From Actinomycetes bacterium (lineage in GTDB: Bacteria; Actinomycetota; Acidimicrobiia; Acidimicrobiales; Ilumatobacteraceae), in the NCBI GenBank assembly GCA_025358125.1, contig JANYKS010000097.1, positions 1 through 64,000 of the forward strand: 64,000 nt of DNA. The letters are read 5' to 3'. The position numbers and the translations under genes were made by a program. The notes beneath the pieces were generated by a model, which saw nothing but the letters and a program-made list of their open reading frames with translations, was not told the origin of the DNA and did not search any database. Positions 34,423 through 43,541 of this stretch are shown here, piece by piece (position 1 is the stretch's first letter; the number at the start of each line of letters is the position of its first letter).

Positions 34423-36387
34423 CTATTTCTTGTTCGCCAGGGCGGTCGCCCTGGTGACGATGTTGGCGACGTTGATGCAGAGCTTGTCGAGCACGAGCGC
34501 ACCCGGTGCGCTGGCGCCGAAACGGTCGATCCCGATCGAGTCGTCGGCGTAGCGCGACCATCCGAACGTGACGGCTGCCTCGACCGACAGCACCGGCACG
34601 CCGGCCGGGAACACGCCGGCCCGGTAGTCATCCGGCTGCACCTCGAACCGGTCCCACGACGGCATCGAAACGACGCTCGCAGCGATTCCCTGTGACGCCA
34701 GTTGCTCGGCCGCGGCGACGCACAGATTCACTTCGCTGCCGGTGCCGACGATCACGAGCTGCGGGGACTGCGCCGACACGATGGTCTTCGCGCCGACCTC
34801 GACAGCCGAGCCATCGGTGCAGACGGGAATCGCCTGGCGGCTGAGCACGAGCGCCGTCGGACCGTCGTGTTCCACCACGATCCGCCAGGCCTGTGCGGTT
34901 TCGTTGGCATCCGCCGGCCGGATCACCTGCAGATGGGGGATCGCCCGCAGCGTCGCGATGTGCTCGACCGGCTGATGGGTCGGGCCGTCCTCGCCGACCG
35001 CGACGGAGTCGTGGGTGAACACGAACAACACCTTGGCCTTGGAGATCGCGGCGAGACGAACGGCCGGGCGCATGTAATCGAGGAAGACGAAGAACGTGCC
35101 GCCGGCGGGCAGGACGCCGCCGTGCAGCGCCATACCGACCATCGCCGAGCCCATCCCGTGCTCACGGATGCCATAATGGATCTGGCGCCCGCCGGGCGTG
35201 TCGTAGGCCTGAATGACCTGGCCCGCCAACTTGGTGCCGGTGTTGCCGGTGAGGTCGGCGGCGCCGACGACGAGGCCCGGAACGCCCGCGAGCGTTGCAT
35301 CGAACGCCTTCTGGATTGCTTGCCGGGTGGCGATCATTTCGCCCTGCTCGAACGTCGGCAGGGCGCGGGCCCAACCGGGCAGCCCGGTGGCCTCCCAGCA
35401 CGCGGTCCACTCGGCTACGTCGATCTCGGCGGCGTCGAAGCGGGTCTGCCACGCGTCGATCGCGGTGGCGCCGCGCTCCTTGGCGTGGTTGCGGACGGCG
35501 TCGACAAGTTCAGGAGGTGACCAGAACGGCTCATCCGGGATTCCCATCACCGCTTTGGTGCGCGTGACTTGCGCGGGCGTGAATGGGTTGCCGTGCGCCT
35601 CGTGGTTGTCGGTGAGATCGGGCGACGGATAGGCGATGTGGCTGCGCAGGATCAACAGGCTCGGCTTGTCGGTGACGGCCATCGCCCGGCGCAGGGCAGC
35701 CTCGAGCCAGTCCAAGTCGTTGGCCATTTCTCCGAGTTGTTCCACATGCCATCCGTATGCCTCGAACCGCTGTCCGACGTTGTCGCTGTAGGCGAGCGAA
35801 GTGTTGCCATCGATGGTGATGTGGTTGTCGTCGTACACACAGATCAGGCCGCCGAGTCGGAGATGACCGGCGAGAGACGCCGCCTCGTGGCTGACACCCT
35901 CCATGAAGCAACCGTCGCCGGCGATCACGAACGTGTGGTGAGCCTGGACGTCGGCGCCGAACCGGTCGGAGAGTATGCGCTCGGCGATGGCCATCCCGAC
36001 CGAGTTGGCCAAGCCCTGCCCGAGCGGACCCGTCGTGACCTCGACGCCGTCTGTATAGCCGACCTCGGGGTGCCCCGGAGTCTTCGATTCCCACGATCGG
36101 AAGGCCTTGATGTCGTCGAGCTCGAGACCGTATCCGTTGAGGTACAGCAGCGAGTACTGGAGGATGCTGGCATGGCCGTTGCTGAGCACGAATCGATCCC
36201 TGTCGGCCCAGTGCGGGTTGGCGGGATCGTGCTTCATCACTCGGCTGAAGAGCACATGGCCGAGTGGGGCAAGGGCCATTGCCGTCCCCTGATGGCCGCT
36301 CTTGGCATACAGCGGCGCGTCCATCGCGAAGCCTCTGATGAGGTTCACGGCGGCGGAATCCTGTTCGGGTGTCAGGGCGGAGGGCAC
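34423..36387 (-). CDS. tkt: transketolase
   Basis: This thiamine-diphosphate enzyme shuttles two-carbon units in the pentose phosphate pathway. The 654 residues include GHQGTAMALAPLGHVLFSRV, SNGHASILQYSLLYLNGY, the TPP motif GDGCFMEGVSHEAASLAG...NHIT, and FVFTHDSVAVGEDGPTHQP. GTG 36387 follows TACAGT (36400-36395) by 7 bases, so the mRNA is probably leaderless; upstream Met codons give non-family sequence. It forms a unit with tal. Confidence 0.95.
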   Translation of the reverse strand: MPSALTPEQDSAAVNLIRGFAMDAPLYAKSGHQGTAMALAPLGHVLFSRVMKHDPANPHWADRDRFVLSNGHASILQYSLLYLNGYGLELDDIKAFRSWESKTPGHPEVGYTDGVEVTTGPLGQGLANSVGMAIAERILSDRFGADVQAHHTFVIAGDGCFMEGVSHEAASLAGHLRLGGLICVYDDNHITIDGNTSLAYSDNVGQRFEAYGWHVEQLGEMANDLDWLEAALRRAMAVTDKPSLLILRSHIAYPSPDLTDNHEAHGNPFTPAQVTRTKAVMGIPDEPFWSPPELVDAVRNHAKERGATAIDAWQTRFDAAEIDVAEWTACWEATGLPGWARALPTFEQGEMIATRQAIQKAFDATLAGVPGLVVGAADLTGNTGTKLAGQVIQAYDTPGGRQIHYGIREHGMGSAMVGMALHGGVLPAGGTFFVFLDYMRPAVRLAAISKAKVLFVFTHDSVAVGEDGPTHQPVEHIATLRAIPHLQVIRPADANETAQAWRIVVEHDGPTALVLSRQAIPVCTDGSAVEVGAKTIVSAQSPQLVIVGTGSEVNLCVAAAEQLASQGIAASVVSMPSWDRFEVQPDDYRAGVFPAGVPVLSVEAAVTFGWSRYADDSIGIDRFGASAPGALVLDKLCINVANIVTRATALANKK

Positions 36388-36394
36388 GTCTCCA

Positions 36395-36400
36395 ACTGTA
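36395..36400 (-). promoter_or_regulatory. leaderless -10 of tkt-tal
   Basis: On the reverse strand TACAGT ends 7 bases before GTG 36387. Confidence 0.5.
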
Positions 36401-36428
36401 CTTGCCGAGGCGTGGGGCTGAGGCCGGC

Positions 36429-36824
36429 TTATACCGGCGGGAGGAGGGTGAACGGCACGAGGTGCCACGAACCGTGGTCGACCCGGCAGTGGGCGAAGAT
36501 CTGGCCGTACTCCGTGAACTCGAGTTCACCGCGTACGAGGCGGTACGTGAACTTGCCCGGCTCGACCGTGAACGGGCTGACGTTGCGGGCGATCTGCTCG
36601 TCGGCCTCCGCCCGACCCTTGCGGAAGATGACCTCGAACACACCGCTGCCGGCCTCGTCGGGCGCGCACGAGATCAGCGCAACGAGGTGCGGGTCGATGG
36701 TCACCGGTACCGACGACGGGGCCGCCATCGAGAACATCGCGCCTTTGAGGTCGATCCGGGTCGAGGGTCCCGGGGCTTGGCGGAGCTCGAAGTTTTCGAC
36801 GAAGAGCGCGGAGACGATCTGCAT
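36429..36824 (-). CDS. small unknown protein, possibly DUF6941-like
   Basis: The 131-residue protein begins MQIVSALFVENFEL and appears to be a single beta-rich domain without membrane segment or signal peptide (GAMFSMAAPSSVPVTIDPHL, FTYRLVRGELEFTEYG). The N-terminal pattern resembles small actinobacterial DUF6941 proteins, but this is memory-based and weak. TACCCT (36837-36832) ends 7 bases before the ATG. Function unknown. Confidence 0.65.
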   Translation of the reverse strand: MQIVSALFVENFELRQAPGPSTRIDLKGAMFSMAAPSSVPVTIDPHLVALISCAPDEAGSGVFEVIFRKGRAEADEQIARNVSPFTVEPGKFTYRLVRGELEFTEYGQIFAHCRVDHGSWHLVPFTLLPPV

Positions 36825-36846
36825 GGAGCCGAGGGTACAGGCCGGT

Positions 36847-37950
36847 TCAGTGGTCCGCCCCGCGCTGGCGCACTTGCACGCCGCCGAGCCAAACAGCACC
36901 AACCCGGAGGGCATCGTCGAGGCCGACAAGGTCTGCGCGCTGACCAACGGCGATCGCGCCTCGATCCTCGCAACCCAGCAGCCTGGCGGGATTCGTCGTC
37001 GCCGATCGAACGGCCTGTTCCAGGGTGATGCCACAACGGCGCACGACGTTACGGATGGCCTGGTCCATCGTCACGACGCTGCCGGCGAGCGTGCCGTCGG
37101 CGAGCCGGGGAGCTCCGTCACGGACCTGGATCGCGAACTCGCCGAGGCGGCCCGATCGTGACGCGACGGCATCGGTGACCAGCACGGTCCTGTCGCTCGG
37201 CTTGCACCGGAACGCGAGTTGCAGCGCGAGCGGGTGCACGTGGACGAGGTCGGCGATCAGTCCGACGGCGAGGCGATCCTCGACGAGCGCCGCTGCCGCA
37301 AGTCCCGGCTGGCGATGGTGCACGCCGGACATGGCATTGAACAGATGGGTCACCATCGTCGCGCCCGCTACGACTGCTGCATCCACCGCGTCGAGCGATG
37401 GCGTGCTGTGGCCGAGAGCCACGACGATGCCGTTGGCAACGAGCAGTCGGATCGCCTCGACCGCCAGGGGCAGCTCTGGTGCGATGGTGACCAGGCGCAC
37501 GATGTCCGGTAGGGCTGCGAGCCAGTCGAGATCGATCGGGGCCAGCAGCGCGCGCTGATGGGCGCCGGGCGCACCACCGAGGAAGGGACCCTCGAGATGG
37601 GCGCCGATGATCCGAGATCCCTCACGACGGCGGGCCTCGGCGATGCGTTCCAGCGGCGCCGCGTACCGATCGAGGGCATCCGTCACGAGTGTCGGGCACC
37701 ACGACGTGACTCCCTGATCGAGCAGCAGATCGGTGATTCGGCTCCAGTCCGCGCCTCTCGCGGAGGCGACGTCGATGTCGCCGATCCCGTTGACCTGAAC
37801 GTCCACGAACCCGGGAACGACCGTCAAGTCGGGCGTGATGGCGGTGGTCGGCTCGATCGATGTGATCAGGCCTGCGTCGTCGACCGCGATCATGCTGGGG
37901 CCGCGAAAGCCCTCTGGCGTGAGCGCCCGACGGGCAGGGATGAAGAGCAC
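36847..37950 (-). CDS. nagA: N-acetylglucosamine-6-phosphate deacetylase
   Basis: NagA deacetylates GlcNAc-6-phosphate on the way to glycolysis or cell-wall recycling. The 367-residue amidohydrolase has [27 protein letters not shown] with the metal-binding Glu, the His residues in [10 protein letters not shown] and [16 protein letters not shown], and the catalytic Asp in [11 protein letters not shown] start is used. The gene is divergent from a TetR regulator that shares its promoter region. No nagB or PTS gene is adjacent. Confidence 0.93.
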   Translation of the reverse strand: MLFIPARRALTPEGFRGPSMIAVDDAGLITSIEPTTAITPDLTVVPGFVDVQVNGIGDIDVASARGADWSRITDLLLDQGVTSWCPTLVTDALDRYAAPLERIAEARRREGSRIIGAHLEGPFLGGAPGAHQRALLAPIDLDWLAALPDIVRLVTIAPELPLAVEAIRLLVANGIVVALGHSTPSLDAVDAAVVAGATMVTHLFNAMSGVHHRQPGLAAAALVEDRLAVGLIADLVHVHPLALQLAFRCKPSDRTVLVTDAVASRSGRLGEFAIQVRDGAPRLADGTLAGSVVTMDQAIRNVVRRCGITLEQAVRSATTNPARLLGCEDRGAIAVGQRADLVGLDDALRVGAVWLGGVQVRQRGADH

Positions 37951-37956
37951 TCCAGC

Positions 37957-37963
37957 TACAGTA
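37957..37963. promoter_or_regulatory. overlapping divergent -10 elements, nagA/tetR
   Basis: TACAGTA contains TACAGT for the forward tetR gene (7 bases before ATG 37970) and, on the other strand, TACTGT for nagA (7 bases before GTG 37950). The two hexamers are offset by a single base, so the promoters cannot be occupied together. Confidence 0.6.
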
Positions 37964-37969
37964 CGCGCG

Positions 37970-38581
37970 ATGGTCGACGCCGCTGAGCACCTTTCGACGC
38001 GCGATCAGATCGTGTTCGAGGCGCTGCATTGCTTCGCCGAGTCCGGTTACGACGGCACCTCGCTGAACGATATCGCGGCGGCGGTCGGCATCCGCCGTCC
38101 CAGCCTGCTGCATCACTTCGCATCGAAGGAAGTTCTCTACGGTGAGGTTTTCGAGCGCCTGCTCTCGGACTGGTTCGATCGGCTCACCGACGCGATCGGT
38201 AGCAACGAACGCGGCTGGGACAAGGTCGAGTCCGTGTTGACGGCCGGGTTCTTGTTCTTCAGCGACAACCCCGACTACGTGCGCCTGATGCGCCGCGAAG
38301 CGCTCGACAACGGCGCCCACCTCGGCATCGACCTCGCTGGGGTGCTGCGGCCGGGGTTCGAACACGCCGCCGCCTACTTCCAGCGGGAGATGGACGCCGG
38401 CACGTTCCGCCAACATGATCCCCAGCAGTTGCTGCTGACCGGGTATGGCGCGCTGTTGAGCTACTTCTCCGACGCCCCGTTCCTCGGTGGCCTGCTCGGT
38501 GACGAACCGCTCGCCGGCCCGCTGCTCGAACGACGGCTTCAGCACGTGCTCGGATTCTTCCGCAGCGCCCTTCTGCCGTAG
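37970..38581 (+). CDS. TetR/AcrR family transcriptional regulator
   Basis: The 203-residue protein has the TetR DNA-binding helix-turn-helix ([20 protein letters not shown], then [20 protein letters not shown]) and a variable ligand-binding C-terminus. It is transcribed divergently from nagA across 19 bp and probably controls that promoter and its own. The ligand is unknown. ATG 37970 gives a leaderless mRNA; longer in-frame starts would read through the nagA promoter. Confidence 0.88.
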   Translation: MVDAAEHLSTRDQIVFEALHCFAESGYDGTSLNDIAAAVGIRRPSLLHHFASKEVLYGEVFERLLSDWFDRLTDAIGSNERGWDKVESVLTAGFLFFSDNPDYVRLMRREALDNGAHLGIDLAGVLRPGFEHAAAYFQREMDAGTFRQHDPQQLLLTGYGALLSYFSDAPFLGGLLGDEPLAGPLLERRLQHVLGFFRSALLP

Positions 38582-38616
38582 TCACCGCACTCCCCTAGGT
38601 CACAGCACTCCGATGG

Positions 38617-40752
38617 TCAGCGGAGTGCCTGCTGAACCAACATCGCGCCGAGGTACTGCTGAGCGAGAACGGTGGCCGCGTCGACGCTCATGTGAACCCC
38701 GTCGGGGCGCCACGTCGGGTCGGTTGCGGATCCGGTCACTTCGGCCCAGCGGGCGAGGTCGACCAGACCGAGTCGGCCCGGCATACCCGCGACGACGGCG
38801 CCGATCACGTCGTGCTGCACCTGGTAGCGAAGCGGGTCGTTCAGGTCGGCGTACCTCCACAGAGCGGCCGGTCGCGGTGGAACGATCCACACGACGTGCG
38901 CCACGCCTTGGTCGAGGATCGCCGAGGAGATCGCCCGGTAGGCGTCGGTCATCCGCCCCCGAAACGCCGGATCGGACGGCGCGAGCGGACCCTCCGAGTC
39001 GCTCCACTTCCGGTTGGCGATGTCGTTGACCGTCGTCATCAGCACGACGACATCGGGCTGCAAGGAACGGATCGTCGTCGGAAGTTCGCCGTACACGATC
39101 TCACGGGCGCGTTCGAGGTAGTTCGCCGCGTCGAACGTGGTGATCGTGCCGTCGAGGATGAAGCCGAGGCCCGGATTCCAGATCAGCGAGGATGTGGCGA
39201 CGGTGGGATTTTGGACGGACCATGCCGCGATTCCCTGCCCGAGGAGTGCAGCCGTCGAATCGCCGACGACAAGGATTCGGACCGGCCGCGATGGGATCTC
39301 GGTCACCACGTCGGTCGTCGGGAAGGTCGTCGCGGTCGTCGCGGTCGTCGCGGTCGTCGCGGTCGTCGCGATCGTGGCGGTCCTAGCGGTCGCCGCGAAG
39401 GTCTTCGCTGCCGTCGCGGTGCCGTCCCGAGCGACGGTACTGGGGGCGGTCGGCGTACCGGCGGCGCCGGTCGCGAATGGCGCCGTCGGCGCCGAATCGA
39501 TCGTTGGCGACAGAGGCGACGCGTGGAGCGGTCGCAGTTCGCTCAGCGAATTCGTCGGCTGGATGTCGGCCTGTTGCAGCACCGCCCTGTCCAGTTGGAG
39601 GAATGGCACGCCCCCCGGAGCTATCGCAATGACCGCGAACGCGGTCGCCGCCCCGAGCAAGGCCAGGATCGCGGTGCGCTGTGGCTTCCACCGCGAATGG
39701 CGGATCGGCTGCTCGATCAGCACGTACGACATCAGTGCGCAAGCGACGGTCAGCGAAGCGGCGACGGCAAATCCCCAGACCGTCGCGAGGTCCCAGCCGT
39801 GGTTGCGCAACAGTACGAAGATCGGCCAGTGGAAGAGATACAGCCCGTAGCTGACCCGGCCGCTCGCCACGAATGGGGCCGTGGAAAGCAGCGCGCGGAC
39901 GCGGCCCGGTGCCTGGAGGGTGTAGATCAGGCCGGCGCTGCACAGGGCATAGACGGGCAGCAGGCCCTGGTATGCGGGCCCGCTCCCGGACGGAAGAGCC
40001 GAGGCGAGTGCAACGACGGCGAGCAGTGGCAGCACCGCGAAACGGCCGGCGCGCGATGAAACCGGCCCTCGTCGGCCGCTCCATGCGGCGAGCACGCCGC
40101 CGATGAGGATCTCGGCGAGGCGAGCCGGTGTCGACCAATACGCGGCACTCCCGCCGTAGCGGTGGGCGATGACGGGCGCAGCGATCGCGAACGCCGTCGC
40201 CACGACCGCGAGCATCCGAACGATCGACCAGCCCTGTCGCTTGGCGAGCGTCAGCAGGCCGAGCAGGACGAGCGGCCAGACGAGATAGAACTGCTCCTCG
40301 ATCGCGAGCGACCAGTAGTGCTCGAGCGGCGAGGTGGCAGCGGGGTTGGCTCCCGCGAAGAGGTCGGCGTAACTCGTCGTGCCCGCGAGGCGGACCCAGT
40401 TGAGACTTTGCAGCAGCGCGCCGTATCCATCGCGCCGAAGCCCGTCGACGCGGTCGAACTCTCCGGCGGATCGGGCGACGGCCACCAGCACGAGACACAG
40501 CAGACTGGCCGGCAGGAGGCGCTTGGCGCGGCGGCTGTAGAACCGGCCAAGCGACACTCGACCGGTCGCCGACTGTTCCGACATCAACAACGTGGTGATC
40601 AGGAATCCTGACAGCGTGAAGAACACCGACACGCCGAGGTAGCCGGCCGACATCCACGAGAAACCTGCGTGGAACGCCAAGACGAGCACAACGGCAAGAG
40701 CCCTGAGACCATCCAGCGCCGGCTGATAAGAGTGTTCGCGATCCGCGCGGAT
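38617..40752 (-). CDS. acyltransferase 3 / SGNH-domain membrane protein
   Basis: The fused protein has an N-terminal acyltransferase-3 domain with about ten helices (SYQPALDGLRALAVVLVLAF, EHYWSLAIEEQFYLVWP), a Thr/Ala-rich linker, and a C-terminal SGNH domain (VVGDSTAALLG with nucleophile Ser, DGVH with the catalytic Asp/His). Such OafA-like proteins O-acetylate surface sugars or peptidoglycan. The conserved N-terminal motif begins upstream of the first usable GTG (40689). The only candidate that keeps it is ATC 40752, 6 bases after TACACT. That start gives 711 residues. Confidence 0.85.
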   Translation of the reverse strand: MRADREHSYQPALDGLRALAVVLVLAFHAGFSWMSAGYLGVSVFFTLSGFLITTLLMSEQSATGRVSLGRFYSRRAKRLLPASLLCLVLVAVARSAGEFDRVDGLRRDGYGALLQSLNWVRLAGTTSYADLFAGANPAATSPLEHYWSLAIEEQFYLVWPLVLLGLLTLAKRQGWSIVRMLAVVATAFAIAAPVIAHRYGGSAAYWSTPARLAEILIGGVLAAWSGRRGPVSSRAGRFAVLPLLAVVALASALPSGSGPAYQGLLPVYALCSAGLIYTLQAPGRVRALLSTAPFVASGRVSYGLYLFHWPIFVLLRNHGWDLATVWGFAVAASLTVACALMSYVLIEQPIRHSRWKPQRTAILALLGAATAFAVIAIAPGGVPFLQLDRAVLQQADIQPTNSLSELRPLHASPLSPTIDSAPTAPFATGAAGTPTAPSTVARDGTATAAKTFAATARTATIATTATTATTATTATTFPTTDVVTEIPSRPVRILVVGDSTAALLGQGIAAWSVQNPTVATSSLIWNPGLGFILDGTITTFDAANYLERAREIVYGELPTTIRSLQPDVVVLMTTVNDIANRKWSDSEGPLAPSDPAFRGRMTDAYRAISSAILDQGVAHVVWIVPPRPAALWRYADLNDPLRYQVQHDVIGAVVAGMPGRLGLVDLARWAEVTGSATDPTWRPDGVHMSVDAATVLAQQYLGAMLVQQALR
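39325..39396 (-). repeat. 9-bp tandem repeat in the acyltransferase-SGNH linker
   Basis: Five perfect copies of GGTCGTCGC (39325-39369, plus strand) followed by three degenerate copies encode an Ala-Thr-Thr repeat on the reverse strand. Copy number may vary among strains without breaking the frame. Confidence 0.85.
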
Positions 40753-40758
40753 GCTGCG

Positions 40759-40764
40759 AGTGTA
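40759..40764 (-). promoter_or_regulatory. leaderless -10 of the acyltransferase gene
   Basis: On the reverse strand TACACT ends 6 bases before ATC 40752, the spacing at which other genes in this window have ATG or GTG. Confidence 0.5.
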
Positions 40765-40818
40765 AGCACGTCGGCTGTCCCACTCCGATTCGCGCCCGGA
40801 GGTTCGCTACCGTGGCAC

Positions 40819-40923
40819 ATGCCAACGCTCCAGGTCCGTGACGCAACGGTCGTCCACGCAGTCGAGGGGGAGGGAATCCCGCTGGTCTTGTTTCACGCCA
40901 CGACGATGCCGACCGGGCGATGA
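40819..40923 (+). pseudogene. N-terminal stub of an alpha/beta hydrolase
   Basis: A 34-codon frame reads VVHAVEGEGIPLVLFHATT. This closely matches the first strands of alpha/beta hydrolases up to the HG oxyanion motif, where it has HAT. It then stops at the ATG of the thioesterase gene. TACCGT ends 5 bases before its ATG, so the old promoter seems to survive and may now drive the downstream genes. A short functional peptide is possible but unlikely. Confidence 0.5.
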
Positions 40924-41363
40924 ACCGCGCTGACGACTTCGCACTGCTGCCGCCGGAGGTGGCGTCGCGGTGGAGCAGGTTCGGCAAATGGGATCGCGTG
41001 TTCTACCCGCAGCTGCTCGGCATGACCGTTGAGGAGGTGCGCGTGGACTACTGCCGAATGAGGCTCGCGTACCGGCCAGAGCTCGAACAGCCGGCAGGCC
41101 TGGTGCACGGTGGTGCGATCGCGTCGTTGCTCGACGCGGTCGTGGTGCCGGCGGTCGGCGCCGCGTACGGCCCAGACGCGCGTTACTCGACCGTCGACAT
41201 GCACGTGCAGTTCTTGAGTGCGGTCGACAAGCACGACATCGTCGCAGAGGGTTGGATCGTCAAGCGCGGACGCAGTGTCGTGTTCTGCGAATCGGAGGCC
41301 ACGAATGCAAACACGGCCAAAGTCGTCGCCAGGAGCGTGCTCACCTACAACGTGAGCGCCTGA
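40920..41363 (+). CDS. PaaI-type hotdog thioesterase
   Basis: The 147-residue single hotdog-fold protein contains the family helix/active-site block GLVHGGAIASLLDAVVVPAV and a C-terminal strand DMHVQFLSAVDKHDIVAEG. It probably hydrolyses short or aromatic acyl-CoAs. The ATG overlaps the stop of the hydrolase stub. An ADP-forming acyl-CoA synthetase follows, so a link to acyl-CoA turnover is plausible. Confidence 0.85.
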   Translation: MNRADDFALLPPEVASRWSRFGKWDRVFYPQLLGMTVEEVRVDYCRMRLAYRPELEQPAGLVHGGAIASLLDAVVVPAVGAAYGPDARYSTVDMHVQFLSAVDKHDIVAEGWIVKRGRSVVFCESEATNANTAKVVARSVLTYNVSA

Positions 41364-41368
41364 GTCGC

Positions 41369-41374
41369 TACGGT
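41369..41374 (+). promoter_or_regulatory. leaderless -10 of the acyl-CoA synthetase gene
   Basis: TACGGT ends 7 bases before GTG 41382. Confidence 0.5.
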
Positions 41375-41381
41375 GGAACCC

Positions 41382-43541
41382 GTGTCTGTAGCTGGTCGAA
41401 CCCTGTCCGAGTCGGCGTCCAAGGCGCTGCTGCGCGAGTTCGCGATACCCATTGCCGACGAGCGTGAGGTCACGACCGAAATCGATGCCGCGGGGGCCGC
41501 GGACGCGTTCGGCTATCCGGTGGTCGTCAAACTCTGCGGCGATGGCATCGCCCACAAGACCGAGCGTGGATTGGTCAAGCTCGGCCTCGTCGACGCAGGC
41601 GCGGTCGCTGCCGCGGCGCGTGAGCTGCTCGGTAAGGCGACACCGGACGACGGTGACGTTTCGCTACTCGTTGCTCCGATGATCTCCGGCAATCGCGAAA
41701 TGATCGCGGGCCTTCTGCGCGATCCGCAGTTCGGCGCAACGGTGATGCTGGGCGTCGGTGGTGTGCTCGCCGAGGCGATCGCCGACGTCGCCTTCAGACC
41801 CGCTCCCGTGAGCCGGCTCGAGGCCGGCGAGATGATCGACAGCCTCGCAACTGCGAAGCTGCTCGGGCCGTTCCGCGGTGAGGCTGCGGTCGATCGTGAG
41901 CGACTGATCGACGTGATCGTCGGCCTCGGCGCGGTCGCCGAGGCGCGGCCCGATGTGCTCAGCATCGACGTCAATCCGCTGATCGTGCGCGCCGACGGCA
42001 GCCCAATCGCGGTCGACGCGCTCGTCGAGATCGGTGCGGGCGACGCGACCCCGGGCGAGGTCCACGTGGCTCCGACGCGAGAGCAGTTCGAGGCGCTGTT
42101 CAACCCGCGCGGCGTGCTCGTAACGGGCGCTTCCACCCACCCCGGCAAGTTCGGGTTCGTCGCGCTGCACAACATCCTCGCCGCCGGGTACGCGGGCGCC
42201 GTGTTCGGCACCAACCTGCAGGGTGAAGAGGTGCTCGGGATCCGCACCGTCCCCGACATCGCGTCGCTGCCGACTGATGTCATCGACCTCGTCGTCGTCT
42301 GCACGCCCGCCTCTGCCAACGCCGATCTGCTCCGGGCATGTGCCGCGAAGGGCGTGACGGCCGCGTTCCTCACGAGTGCCGGATACGGAGAAGCCGGCCC
42401 GGCCGGGCGCCGGGCCGAGACGGAACTGATCGAGCTCGCCAACGAGCTCGGCATCCTGCTCGCCGGGCCGAACGGGCAGGGCGTCGTGAGCACGCCCGCG
42501 AAACTCTGCGCCCAGATCGTTGCGCCGTACCCGCCGGCCGGCCGGATCGGCGTGGCAAGCCAGAGTGGCAACTTCGTCAGCAGCTTCCTCAACTACGCCC
42601 GCGCCTCCGGCGTCGGGATCAGCCGGGCGGTCTCGGCCGGCAACGCGGCAGCCGTCAACGTCGCCGACTACCTCGAGTTCTACGCCGACGACGACGCAAC
42701 GGCCGTTGGCCTGGCCTACGTGGAGGGCATCACGGACGGCGCCAGCCTGCTCCGCCGGTTCGGGGCGGCCGCGGCGCGCAAGCCGCTCGTGATCGTCAAA
42801 GGCGGCGAAACCGAGGGGGGAGCGGTGGCTGCCGCAAGTCACACCGGCGCCCTCGCCGCGAACGACAAGGTGTTCGACGGAGCGTGCCGCGCGGCCGGCG
42901 TCACGAGAGCTGCAACCGTCGAGGAGGCGTTCGAGGCAGCCGCCACGTTTGCGACCCAGCCGCTGCCGAAGGGCCCGAACGTGATCGTGCTCACCACAGC
43001 GGGGGGTTGGGGAGTCGTCACCAGCGATGCGATCTACCGCGATGGCGCGCTGCAACTGATGGCGCTGCCGGCCGACCTCGAAGCCGAGATCGACACCAAG
43101 CTCCCACCACGGTGGAGCCGCAACAACCCGGTCGACTGCGCCGGAGGCGAAACACGTGACACGATTCCGGAGATCATGGAGATGATCGCAGCTCACCCGG
43201 ATGTGCACGCCGTCGTGTACCTCGGGCTCGGGATCCAAAGCAATCAGGCGCGCCTGATGGCGGAGGGACCGTTCTATCCCGGCAACGGCCTCGCGCGGAT
43301 CGTCGCCTATCACCGTCGTCAAGACGAGCGCTTTGCCGAGGCTGCCGACGAGTTGTCGCGGCGCTACGGCAAGCCGATCCTGACGGCAACCGAACTCGCC
43401 ATCGCCGATTCGGACAATCCCGGTCCCGTCGCAGTGAGGGCGAGCGGCCGACTCTGCTATGCCTCCGGCAATCGGGCGATCACCGCGCTCGGCCACCTCT
43501 ACCGCTATGCCGAGTTCCGCCGGACGAGGGGGCTCGGGTGA
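41382..43541 (+). CDS. NDP-forming acyl-CoA synthetase (fused beta-alpha)
   Basis: The enzyme interconverts acyl-CoA plus ADP/Pi with acid plus ATP via a phosphohistidine. The 719 residues start with the ATP-grasp (beta) domain (AFGYPVVVKLCGDGIAHKTERG, VAPMISGNREMI). The alpha part follows: a CoA-binding Rossmann domain (VLVTGASTHPGKFG), succinyl-CoA-ligase-like segments (LLAGPNGQGVVS, VASQSGNFVS) and the phospho-His loop AAASHTGALA near residue 490. This beta-alpha order is less common than alpha-beta. Substrate unknown. GTG 41382 was chosen from the promoter. Confidence 0.88.
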   Translation: MSVAGRTLSESASKALLREFAIPIADEREVTTEIDAAGAADAFGYPVVVKLCGDGIAHKTERGLVKLGLVDAGAVAAAARELLGKATPDDGDVSLLVAPMISGNREMIAGLLRDPQFGATVMLGVGGVLAEAIADVAFRPAPVSRLEAGEMIDSLATAKLLGPFRGEAAVDRERLIDVIVGLGAVAEARPDVLSIDVNPLIVRADGSPIAVDALVEIGAGDATPGEVHVAPTREQFEALFNPRGVLVTGASTHPGKFGFVALHNILAAGYAGAVFGTNLQGEEVLGIRTVPDIASLPTDVIDLVVVCTPASANADLLRACAAKGVTAAFLTSAGYGEAGPAGRRAETELIELANELGILLAGPNGQGVVSTPAKLCAQIVAPYPPAGRIGVASQSGNFVSSFLNYARASGVGISRAVSAGNAAAVNVADYLEFYADDDATAVGLAYVEGITDGASLLRRFGAAAARKPLVIVKGGETEGGAVAAASHTGALAANDKVFDGACRAAGVTRAATVEEAFEAAATFATQPLPKGPNVIVLTTAGGWGVVTSDAIYRDGALQLMALPADLEAEIDTKLPPRWSRNNPVDCAGGETRDTIPEIMEMIAAHPDVHAVVYLGLGIQSNQARLMAEGPFYPGNGLARIVAYHRRQDERFAEAADELSRRYGKPILTATELAIADSDNPGPVAVRASGRLCYASGNRAITALGHLYRYAEFRRTRGLG

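Noticed and set aside
39325-39396. Possible CRISPR-like array
   Set aside because: The repeats are 9 bp, contiguous and in-frame inside a coding region, with no spacers and no cas genes.
40617-40689. GTG 40689 as start of the acyltransferase
   Set aside because: It would remove the conserved N-terminal motif of the first membrane helix and has no promoter or ribosome site at the right distance.
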